Shown here: positions 7,611 to 15,400 of the stretch, in pieces
Numbering within the stretch: position 1 is the stretch's first letter
Layout of the letters: every line of letters starts with the position of its first letter
Virus record (IMG/VR): IMGVR_UViG_3300043424_000108
Location: 17,370-81,369 of that record
Reading direction: 5' to 3' (one strand)
Source of the DNA: a virus
Length of the DNA stretch: 64,000 nucleotides
Notes under the pieces: model-generated
What the model saw: the letters and a program-made list of their open reading frames with translations, nothing else
Database searches by the model: none
Told to the model about the DNA's origin: nothing
Translations under genes and position numbers: made by a program

Positions 7611-8055
7611 TTACATAGGCGTGAACGAAGACACTAATAATACAACTAAGTTTATGAGTCCCCTGATATTTACTTCAGGGGCTCAAGCTGCTAGACTATT
7701 GTATAACTTTGGTTTAGTTAACGTTTACTTAGACGATTACGGGTTTAGAGCTAAGCATTCTAACTGTTTGTTCTTTTTATTCGAACCTGTAGACACTAGT
7801 GCTTTCAAAGCTTTTGAAGAAAAGATTACTAGTTTTGACTCTTTCTTTGACTACTACGAGGTAGATGAAAGGATCATGTATGTGTTCAAGCCTAACAAAG
7901 TTTATCACAGAGACATAGAGTTATTTAAGCAAGGTAGGTTTGATGAATTTTCTGAAGACTATAAACTACTACTACATAAAGATATAAAGTTTGATGGAGT
8001 GGTAGTGGATATTACAAAAGAAATTTATAGATTTGAAGAAAGTTTAAAACCGTAG
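7588..8055 (+). CDS. hypothetical protein
   Basis: The open frame extends back to 7480, but a start at 7588 (MTASELSNYIG) gives only 23 bases of overlap with the nuclease gene and is preferred; the product has 155 residues. It is rich in Phe, Tyr and Asp, with a NCLFFLFEPV strand and a DYYEV region, and looks globular and soluble. No catalytic motif or family recognised. It is followed at once by the dCMP deaminase gene. Confidence 0.65.
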   Translation: MTASELSNYIGVNEDTNNTTKFMSPLIFTSGAQAARLLYNFGLVNVYLDDYGFRAKHSNCLFFLFEPVDTSAFKAFEEKITSFDSFFDYYEVDERIMYVFKPNKVYHRDIELFKQGRFDEFSEDYKLLLHKDIKFDGVVVDITKEIYRFEESLKP

Positions 8056-8056
8056 T

Positions 8057-8497
8057 ATGCATAAAATACCAATCGTTTACAACGCAGTAGTAGGAGGTAA
8101 AGCTAGCCTTTACTTAGATTTAACTAAAAGGATAGCTTTAGAATCTTACTGTAAGAGACTACAGGTAGGATGTCTTATAGTAAAGAATGGAAACATTATT
8201 TCCTTTGGCTATAACGGAACTCCTTCTGGCTTTCCCAATGTATGTGAGTGTGACGATACCACTTTTGACTATGTACTACACGCAGAGTCTAATGCAATCA
8301 CTAAGGCATGCAAGAGTCCTATCAGTACAGAAGACGCAACTATGTACTGTACTCATGCATGCTGTGTGCATTGCGCTAAGTTGGTAATTCAGAGTGGAAT
8401 TACTACATTTGTATACCTAGAAGACTACAGAGATAGATCAGGAATAGAACTCTTAATCACTGCAGGTCTAGATGTCGTTAAAGCAAAAACAATTTAA
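8057..8497 (+). CDS. dCMP deaminase
   Basis: The enzyme deaminates dCMP to dUMP for dTMP synthesis. The zinc site is H75-A-E77 plus C103-V-H-C106; the usual Pro before the first Cys is replaced by Cys102. The 146-residue length, the CLIVKNGNIISFGYNGTP start of the fold and the HAESNAI motif all fit the deoxycytidylate deaminase family. No thymidylate synthase is seen in this window, so the product probably feeds a host enzyme or a phage enzyme outside the window. The gene begins one base after the previous stop. Confidence 0.9.
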   Translation: MHKIPIVYNAVVGGKASLYLDLTKRIALESYCKRLQVGCLIVKNGNIISFGYNGTPSGFPNVCECDDTTFDYVLHAESNAITKACKSPISTEDATMYCTHACCVHCAKLVIQSGITTFVYLEDYRDRSGIELLITAGLDVVKAKTI

Positions 8498-8502
8498 AAA
8501 AT

Positions 8503-8784
8503 ATGAGCATCACGTTAAAAGGACACAGAGTATTACTCAATCGTCCCGTAAGAGAAGAAAGACTTATCAAACTAACTCCAGAGATGGAAGAAGCGATGGA
8601 GTTTGAAGAGTTGAAGAAGTTGAAGAACTTGGAAGTATTCGCCATCGGAGAAGAAGTACAAGGTATCAACGTTGGAGACAAGGTCTATGTACAGTTAATG
8701 GCATTGCAATCTGCAGAACTTGTAGAAGTAGAAGGCAATGAAAAAATTATGGTAAGATCTAGCGACATCGCTATCATCTGGTAA
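8503..8784 (+). CDS. GroES-like co-chaperonin (candidate)
   Basis: The 93-residue protein has the order of the GroES fold: an N-terminal HRVLLNRPV strand, an AIGEEVQGINVGDKVYV segment matching the AVG...VKVGD region of Cpn10, and a C-terminal VEVEGNEKIMVRSSDIAII strand pair matching the EEVLIMSESDILAIV end of GroES. Residues 18-42, where the GroES mobile loop should be, are a charged helical stretch instead. By analogy with T4 gp31 it might redirect the host chaperonin to phage proteins such as the capsid. The identification is by pattern only. Confidence 0.6.
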   Translation: MSITLKGHRVLLNRPVREERLIKLTPEMEEAMEFEELKKLKNLEVFAIGEEVQGINVGDKVYVQLMALQSAELVEVEGNEKIMVRSSDIAIIW

Positions 8785-8795
8785 TAAAAAGCTAT

Positions 8796-9074
8796 ATGGA
8801 AGATACAAGCGCACCACAAAGAGAGTTGACACTTGGAGAAAAGAGATGTCACATCAACTTCAACCCATCAAGCGATGACAAGATTGGAACATTCAAACGT
8901 ATGATGGCGGATGCTATTGACTTTTGCGAAAGAGAAGTAATGCTATCAAGAAGTTTAAATACATTAACTTCTGATGAATACATGGAGCAAGTAAGATGCT
9001 TTAAAATTGCCCAAGAGCACTTGGAAACAGCACAAATGTATGCAGTAAAAGGAATCGCCAAAGGATTAAAATAA
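8796..9074 (+). CDS. Acb2/Tad1-hairpin-like protein (possible anti-CBASS sponge)
   Basis: The 92-residue protein has the layout of small Acb2-type helical hairpins: a LTLGEKRCHINFNPSSDDK start, a helix with MMADAIDFCE, and a second helix ending in AQEHLETAQMYAVKGIAK. The last stretch resembles the conserved end helix of Acb2 relatives (THLxxGFMxxVRAIAK-like). Acb2 proteins bind cyclic di- and oligonucleotides and so block CBASS signalling. That this copy does so is inferred. It lies at the end of the early block next to the GroES-like gene, a usual position for host take-over genes. Confidence 0.55.
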   Translation: MEDTSAPQRELTLGEKRCHINFNPSSDDKIGTFKRMMADAIDFCEREVMLSRSLNTLTSDEYMEQVRCFKIAQEHLETAQMYAVKGIAKGLK

Positions 9075-9081
9075 AAAAGAT

Positions 9082-9405
9082 ATGTTATTCTACTATACAG
9101 AAAAAGAAAAGATCGAGAATGGTGAAGAGATGGAACTCATCGTTAAGAAAGGTTTCTCTTTTGACCTCAACAAGGTGTTGATGACCTATCCTACAGAGAA
9201 TGGATTGGCTATTGTTCTTGAGGGAGCAGCAGACAAACTTAACCCTGTAGACTATCAATACAAAATTGATCCTGCAACTAAGCAAAAAGTTCCAGTAAAA
9301 ATCACTAAATTTGAAATCACAAGTGAGCCTATCGTAGTTGAGTTAAAGGTAAAGGAAGAGATTCTTGCTTTCTTTAGCTTGACAGGAGGACCACAAGCGA
9401 TCTAA
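9082..9405 (+). CDS. hypothetical beta-rich protein
   Basis: The 107-residue protein is made of alternating hydrophobic and charged strands (for example KFEITSEPIVVELKV) and has no signal peptide or known motif. It is the last gene of the plus-strand block, 7 bases after the Acb2-like gene and 50 bases before a strong terminator. No family recognised. Confidence 0.65.
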   Translation: MLFYYTEKEKIENGEEMELIVKKGFSFDLNKVLMTYPTENGLAIVLEGAADKLNPVDYQYKIDPATKQKVPVKITKFEITSEPIVVELKVKEEILAFFSLTGGPQAI

Positions 9406-9455
9406 TAGTTTTAGTTTATTTAGTTTTAGTTTTTAGTTATTTTACCAACCAAATG

Positions 9456-9484
9456 AAAAGGGGCTCTTAATAGGGCCCCTTTTT
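9456..9484. terminator. bidirectional terminator between convergent blocks
   Basis: AAAAGGGGC pairs with GCCCCTTTT (9456-9464 with 9475-9483) around a 10-base loop. The A tract on the left and T tract on the right allow it to stop transcription from both sides. It lies between plus-strand genes ending at 9405 and minus-strand genes ending at 9498. Confidence 0.88.
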
Positions 9485-9497
9485 ATTTAAAGTCTTA

Positions 9498-9728
9498 TTA
9501 AAGTCTTATCACTCTCGGATACTCTAGTCCTACTGCTAGTATGACATCTAATCCGTATATACTTTCTATTGTGACATCGTCCTCTTCCTCTACTCCCATC
9601 TCTATGAGCAAGTCTTCGAACTGCTCTTCGGTAAGTAGGACTGCATTAGGCCTCATTGCCTGACCATCCTTCTCTGAGTCTAGATAGAACTGATTTATTA
9701 ATTTGTCTATATCTGCTAGGGTAATCAT
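9498..9728 (-). CDS. small acidic hypothetical protein
   Basis: The 76-residue protein is acidic, with a run of Glu and Asp near residue 47-52 and a TEEQFEDLL helix before it. It ends in a GLDVILAVGLEYPRVI strand. It is the last gene of the minus-strand block, 7 bases after the phosphoesterase gene. No family recognised. Confidence 0.6.
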   Translation of the reverse strand: MITLADIDKLINQFYLDSEKDGQAMRPNAVLLTEEQFEDLLIEMGVEEEDDVTIESIYGLDVILAVGLEYPRVIRL

Positions 9729-9735
9729 CTTATTT

Positions 9736-11058
9736 TTATTTAAAGCGAATATAAAACGAATAAATCGAATCCGTATCTTTTTCTACTAAATCAAAGGAAA
9801 CTCCTGGGTATCCAGGGCCAAAGTTGTTCATAATCCACTTAGAAGAGCCATACATAGACAATACATTACGGTATCTAAACTTATATGCTTGTTGCATACT
9901 CTCAGTATGTAGGTCTCCTTTTACTATAGAGATATTTTTATTCTCTCCTAAGTTATGGTGGTCGATGTACTTATTAAGGAAGTTTTCTGCTTTCTCGTTT
10001 AAGAAAAGGGGAAGACCATGCTTAAGATCTTCCGAATCTTTTCCATGAGTAAAGATAAACGTATGTTTGCCATAGTCAAAATGTTCTAAGAACTTCTCCA
10101 TTATCGTTACCTTGATGAATGGATAAGCTGTGTTTAAGTATAAGTTTAACGCTTGATTAGTAATGTAACCAAAAGAACCTGCATGGTTATCGTTAGTTTG
10201 CATTACTGCGTGGATGTTATTTGCTAAGTTTTTCTCTACTAAAGTGTCGAAGAATCTCTTATGAGCATAAAGGTAAGTCATAAAAGCTTCTTTACTGTCC
10301 ATATTCTGAGGTAACTGGTGACCACCTCTAGTAGTGTAGCCATTCCAACCATCTAAAGAATCTCCTAAGTCACAAATAAACAAGTCTTGTAGTCTTCCAT
10401 AAGTCCTAACTTGCTTCTCTATCTCTTCTAGAGTTCTATTCATCCTTTCTTCGAAGACATTCTCATTGTATTCGTTACCATAAAGAGCAGTAGGATGTGT
10501 AAGTGCACCTACATGTTTGTCACTCATGTATACAAATAAGCCTCTATTAGTGCTTACAAGGGCTTTCTTAGGTGTTGGATATACATTGATGCCAGACTCT
10601 AAGAAAACTTCTCTTAGAATGCTTTCTATGTCGTCATTAAAAGTATCCTCAGGCTTTATATGAGCAAATAAGGCTGACACTAGCCAGCCTGAACTCTTTT
10701 CTTTACTCCAATATTGAACTAACTTCCACTTAGTAGTGTCTATCTTGTGTATCTTAACTATCTCTTCAGGAGATCTAGGTTGTTCGGATACTAGTTTAGA
10801 TACTTCTAACGTACCTTTTTCTAGGTTTTCATTATAGGTACTTACAGAATCGGAATTAGATTGAGAATTATCTGGATAAGCATCCTCTCTTATAAGTTTA
10901 GCTACGGCTGTTCTTTTTAAGTCACGAACTTTTTTGCCTCTTAACTCGTTACTTAGTTCTGGGCAGAAGTTAAAACGGATAGCAACTTCAACAGCTGTCT
11001 CAGTTGTGTTTGGATTATCCATATAGTGACGGATAATCTGTTTAGAGATTGGCATCAT
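9736..11058 (-). CDS. calcineurin-like metallophosphoesterase
   Basis: The 440-residue protein has the full set of metal-binding motifs in order: D180-K-H182, G232-D233, N289-D-N-H292, H338-G339 and GDLH at 381-384. About 160 residues come before the catalytic domain; their first 60 look like a helix-turn-helix and the rest is polar. The family hydrolyses phosphomono- or diesters, including nucleic acids, and the substrate here is not visible. The gene follows the lysis genes in the same orientation, 11 bases downstream. Confidence 0.85.
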   Translation of the reverse strand: MMPISKQIIRHYMDNPNTTETAVEVAIRFNFCPELSNELRGKKVRDLKRTAVAKLIREDAYPDNSQSNSDSVSTYNENLEKGTLEVSKLVSEQPRSPEEIVKIHKIDTTKWKLVQYWSKEKSSGWLVSALFAHIKPEDTFNDDIESILREVFLESGINVYPTPKKALVSTNRGLFVYMSDKHVGALTHPTALYGNEYNENVFEERMNRTLEEIEKQVRTYGRLQDLFICDLGDSLDGWNGYTTRGGHQLPQNMDSKEAFMTYLYAHKRFFDTLVEKNLANNIHAVMQTNDNHAGSFGYITNQALNLYLNTAYPFIKVTIMEKFLEHFDYGKHTFIFTHGKDSEDLKHGLPLFLNEKAENFLNKYIDHHNLGENKNISIVKGDLHTESMQQAYKFRYRNVLSMYGSSKWIMNNFGPGYPGVSFDLVEKDTDSIYSFYIRFK

Positions 11059-11069
11059 AGGCTTGGTGG

Positions 11070-11429
11070 TTAAAATATTAACCCTATGGTTAACAAAGCT
11101 ATAGCAATTAATCCGCCTTTCAAAACATTCTTCAATGTTTTTATAGTTTCTGCTTGAGATTTAACCTTAGTATCCAAGCGAACTATCTCTACCTTAGCTG
11201 TATCTAGGGCCTTTTGGTAGTTGGGAACTATAGAATCTTTATAATAATGTAGTTGGAGACTGTCTGCTTTGACAATCTTCTTTAGACTAACTACTCTTTC
11301 ACGTGCTTGAATTCCTTTTATGAACTCATTATTCAACTCCTTTAGCGGTAAGCTGTCTAGAGATTGTGAGTAGATACTTTGTGCCGTCAATGTCAGGCAT
11401 AGTGTCAATAGCAATCTGAATTGTGTCAT
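11070..11429 (-). CDS. spanin-like exported protein with C-terminal membrane segment
   Basis: The 119-residue protein has a signal peptide (about residues 1-22), a long charged coiled-coil middle with Lys/Asp heptads, and a hydrophobic C-terminal helix (about 102-119). This two-ended layout resembles a single-molecule spanin, although no lipobox Cys is seen at the signal-peptide end. Its first 101 bases overlap the next gene in another frame, which is typical of Rz/Rz1-type pairs. The function is inferred from layout and from the holin next door. Confidence 0.55.
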   Translation of the reverse strand: MTQFRLLLTLCLTLTAQSIYSQSLDSLPLKELNNEFIKGIQARERVVSLKKIVKADSLQLHYYKDSIVPNYQKALDTAKVEIVRLDTKVKSQAETIKTLKNVLKGGLIAIALLTIGLIF

Positions 11430-11646
11430 ACTTTAAGGTGATTTTTTCATAGTTGTGATACTCTTCGTGCTTGATATGCTCCAGAGAGTCTATCTTTTCA
11501 AAGTAAGTATCGTTGGCTTTATCTATAGAATCTATAAAAGATATTACTTGGTTAGTGTCTTGCTCTTGTACATATTCGTACCTATAAAGCAAGTATACAA
11601 TAACAAAGAAGAAGATAAAGTTAAGTTTAATCGAGAGGTTTTTCAT
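11329..11646 (-). CDS. Rz-like inner-membrane spanin candidate
   Basis: The 105-residue protein has one N-terminal membrane helix (about residues 8-22, Phe/Ile/Val-rich) followed by a charged helical periplasmic part. This is the layout of an i-spanin. It overlaps the downstream exported gene by 101 bases and the upstream holin gene by 20 bases. Together the three would form the lysis cassette. No sequence family is recognised for either spanin-like gene. Confidence 0.5.
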   Translation of the reverse strand: MKNLSIKLNFIFFFVIVYLLYRYEYVQEQDTNQVISFIDSIDKANDTYFEKIDSLEHIKHEEYHNYEKITLKYDTIQIAIDTMPDIDGTKYLLTISRQLTAKGVE

Positions 11647-12049
11647 CGTGGTTGAATTTATGTCTGTCTATCTTTTCTAAAACTTGAGATAGTACACTGT
11701 TATCTATAATTCCTACTGTGTGTGCATTTTTAAGTGCACTAATCAATTGGAAAATAATAAAAGGAGCACAAATAGTCTCACTTAGCCAAAATGTACCATC
11801 AAATCCTTTCTCCACTAAGAGAACTACAGATAGTATTACTACCCAACCAACCAAAGTTTTAATAACTTTTAGTGCCTTACGGGTTTGAAAACCCTCTTTC
11901 TTAGTTCCTGCCCATACACCAAAGAAACCATCCAAGCTAACAACAGACACTATAGCTAAGAACTGCTCGAAGTTATCAGCAGTCAACTTTAAAAAATATG
12001 TGCCTAAGAAGGCACATATTGTAGTGAAAGCTATTAGAAGGGTTTTCAT
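11627..12049 (-). CDS. phage holin (holin-4 / Cph1-like)
   Basis: The 140-residue protein has three to four hydrophobic segments (about residues 3-20, 27-46, 65-80 and 88-105) and a GVWAGTKKEGFQTRKALK stretch between helices, as in the Cph1/TcdE-like holins. The C-terminal 35 residues are hydrophilic. Holins form holes in the inner membrane and set the time of lysis. Its ATG overlaps the stop of the gene upstream by one base, so it belongs to the operon driven from 12434-12463. No endolysin gene is recognised in the window. Confidence 0.75.
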   Translation of the reverse strand: MKTLLIAFTTICAFLGTYFLKLTADNFEQFLAIVSVVSLDGFFGVWAGTKKEGFQTRKALKVIKTLVGWVVILSVVLLVEKGFDGTFWLSETICAPFIIFQLISALKNAHTVGIIDNSVLSQVLEKIDRHKFNHDEKPLD

Positions 12050-12387
12050 TAAGCGTTATAAGCGATTACAGAACCTGAAGAAAGTGTGATAGAGGAGATA
12101 GTTGTACCTTTAGCTACGCTAACCTTCATTGTTGGAGCCAAAGTAATCCCAGACAAACCTAGTGTAGTCATAAGACTATTACCATCTTGATCTAAGATTG
12201 CTGTAACTACAGCAGATGCGTTTACTACAAAGTACTGAAAGCTTCCTGTAACAGGAGAAGTACCTGAGATAACCTTGCTACCGTTCATACCTGCCTCGGC
12301 AGTTACGCTAGCGTTGATGCAACAAAGTTGCCCTTCGATGTGGCGAAGTTTCTTTGATTGTTCTCTGAGAATGTCATGTGTTTCCAT
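12049..12387 (-). CDS. hypothetical beta-rich protein at the head of the lysis operon
   Basis: The 112-residue protein has a short polar helical start with a CC pair, and then Ser/Thr/Gly-rich strands (VISGTSPVTGSFQYFVV and similar) to the end. The composition is that of a small virion or decoration protein. It is the first gene after a well-formed promoter and sits directly before the holin. No family recognised; a structural role is a guess from composition. Confidence 0.6.
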   Translation of the reverse strand: METHDILREQSKKLRHIEGQLCCINASVTAEAGMNGSKVISGTSPVTGSFQYFVVNASAVVTAILDQDGNSLMTTLGLSGITLAPTMKVSVAKGTTISSITLSSGSVIAYNA

Positions 12388-12433
12388 AATAATTATCTTT
12401 TACGACTTTAAGTCCGACCTAAGTCCGTTTACA

Positions 12434-12463
12434 CAAAAATACTTTTATTTAAAATAAAGTCAA
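12434..12463 (-). promoter_or_regulatory. Bacteroidota-type promoter of the lysis operon
   Basis: On the minus strand CTTGACTT is followed by TATTTTTG, with 19 bases between TTG (12461-12463) and the -7 box (12434-12441). The -33 box touches the end of the giant gene at 12465. The first gene start (12387) is about 45 bases downstream. Confidence 0.72.
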
Positions 12464-12464
12464 G

Positions 12465-15400
12465 TTATTCTTCTTCAGGTTCAGGAGTAACATCTAATCC
12501 CCTCCTATCTCCTAATAGATTCATAAATGGATAAGCAATAGGACTTGATTCATCTATTTTACCTGCCTTGATTCCTTCTATTCTTTTCTTATAATTATCT
12601 CTTAAGGTCTTAAGTTTGTTGTTTACACTTTCTGGTACTCTTTCTCCTCTAGAAACATACTTAGCAGTTTCTTCTTGAATCTCTTTAAGTTGTTTCTTAA
12701 ACAACTTTTTTTCTTGAGCTAAGCGAGTTCTAGTAGGCATAATCTCTAATCCTTCGTAATCTTTCTTATACCTAGTCCTTAGTTCTTTAGTATAAGTCTT
12801 AGGAGCGTAGTCATTGAATGCTCTGTTTTGAAATTCTACTGATTTAGGTCCAATAAAAGCTCCTTTAAGCCCTAAGAATTCCATACCCAATACAGCCAAT
12901 CCCATCTCACCTGCTTGCATAGGGTGTGTTCTATCCCAGTCTACTTTATTAGAGTTAGGGCGATACTTGTAATACGGATCTGTAGAGTAGAGATCACCGT
13001 CTGTAACAAACTTTCTCCAAACACTGAAGGGTCCCATAGCAGCCCAACCTATCTTCTCAAAGATAGATACACCGTTTGCTTGCTCGGCTACATAAGTAAA
13101 CATCATTTCATTTATTCCCCACCCAGTAAATACTCCTTCAGCTTCGTTAGCTGTTCTTTTTGCACCTAAACACACATAGTCTTTCCAATCTGATTCAGCA
13201 TCCTCTTCGCAATTCAAAGCCAATGACATCTGTACAATTAAATTTGCTAATACTGTATAGGTAGCTAACTGAACGGCAAACTGCTTTAAGCCTGCTTTTT
13301 GTGTGTCAGAACTATACTTCCAGGTATTATACATTCTACCTTTGTCAAAGTAAACTGTATCCATTAAGAAGTTTAAAGCAGCCCTATGAGAACCAATAGT
13401 TTTAATACCTGCTCCATAGTGAATAGTCTCAGAACCCCAAGTAGACTTAAGATCTGGAATAACCCATTTCTTCAAGAACATAATAGATCTAAACCAAGCA
13501 TGTTTAGCCATAGTAGGCTGTGCCTCTAACGAGTAGATACCTTGTGCTCTTTCATTAGCTAATTGTATTTCTTTTCTAACTCTCTGTACAAACTCAAAGC
13601 TTACATCTACACTAGGCTTAGGCTGAATAACTCCATCTCTAAGTTCGAAAGCATCTTTCAACCTAATTGTTTCTGTGCTACCTTTTACAGGAACTCTATA
13701 CTTATTTAAGAAAGCATAAGTAGTTACTGCAGCAATATCAAATTCAGTAAAGTCCCTGAGAGTAGAGACAGCTTTCCAAGCTTTACCGTACTTAGCAAGA
13801 CCTTTGTTGTTAATCTCACTTGCCTGGTTAGCTAACGCCTGAGTACCAGTAAAATAATCTACTAGAGATACACGGTAACTTTTAGCTCCAAACTGATTAT
13901 AAGTTAAGTAAAACTCTTTGCTAATACCCGAGGTATCTCCGTGAGCCCTTACCAAGTCTTTAGCAGTAATGTGGTAAAATCCTAATTGAGAAAGAATTTT
14001 AAGGTGACCACTAATCCAGTTTTGTGGGAGACTCATTAAGTTAAATCCTAATGTCTTGAATCCTGCAACATTACTTACTCCTGAGAATAGGCTATTACCT
14101 ACTCTTAAAGCAACAGAGTTGTTTTTATCTTCTAATACTTTGCCATAAAGTTCTCTATCAATCAAATCTGCAATTACTTTAGAAGCACCTGATTCTTCTT
14201 TACCTGCTGACATTACTTCTTCCATAGTAAGAACTGTTGACTGGTACTTACGCATTACTTTAAATCTCTCAGAAGAGGTAGCGTAAGAAGCCATAGCAGT
14301 CATAATATCGTAAGACTGTTCTTCAATGGGAAGAGTACGTGCATAACGATTAAATAGTCTACGGGATTCCCTTGTTACGGGATCTCCAAAGGCATCTGTT
14401 TGATAAGCGTCTCCGTAGATATCGTCCTCGTCTGAAAAAGAATCTCTGTCTCCCTTAAAGTAACTTAAGATATTCTTAAAGAATTGCTTAACTATATTGG
14501 CTTTAAGTTTTATTAGATCTACAAACTCACCCTTTGTTTTACGCATTCCAGGAATCAAATCTCCTAGTTTGTCTTTTTGATAAAGGTTCTCTTGGCTACG
14601 ATAATGAAGGACTCTCATACGTTCTAACAGTTGTTTCTGTGTAGAAGTAAGATTGTCATAGTTACTATTATAGTACTCGCCTCCTGTAACCTCTTTAAAT
14701 GTAATTTCTTTTGGTTTGTATTTAGGATTCTTAAACTCTGGCCTAATTACAGATTTATACCAAAGACTTGAGGGTGCATCCTTTTCTATGTAGTTAGGAT
14801 TGTTAGGTCTAGTTACCCTCCACATAAATAAAGGTTCAACTACCTCCTGAACTACTCTAGTCTCAGGATTAAATCTAAACTTAGTTATGTGGTTGTTTTG
14901 ATACCATACAGAATTCTTGTATCTGGCCTCTACTATTTTTTCTATAGACTGTGTATCTAAGTCTGGATTCTCTGTAGTTACTTGAGTACGAATAGAGTCT
15001 TTTTGGTTTCTTACAGCACTCTCATAATACTCAGAATTAACGTTACTCTGTAGATCTTGTAGCTTTTCGATAAGAGCACCTAGTTTACTTTTAGTATCTT
15101 TATCTAGAGGGCTATCTTGCTTAAGCAAAGATTTGATTTCCTCAATCTGTAACTCTAGTTCTTTTGCCTTAACTACTTGTTTATCAGTAACTTGTACAGG
15201 ATCGTAAACACCATTTCTATCCTTAGTTCCTAACAAAAGATTAAATAGACCAGAGTAAAGATCTTGCATAGAACCCCTATTACTTAGTAGACGTTGGATA
15301 TCATCTAAGATAATTTGTCTAGTGTCGTAGAACTCTTGTGTATAAGTAGTACGTGTGTGTACTGAAGCCCACTTATTGTAAGCATCTTGTGTGATTAAGC

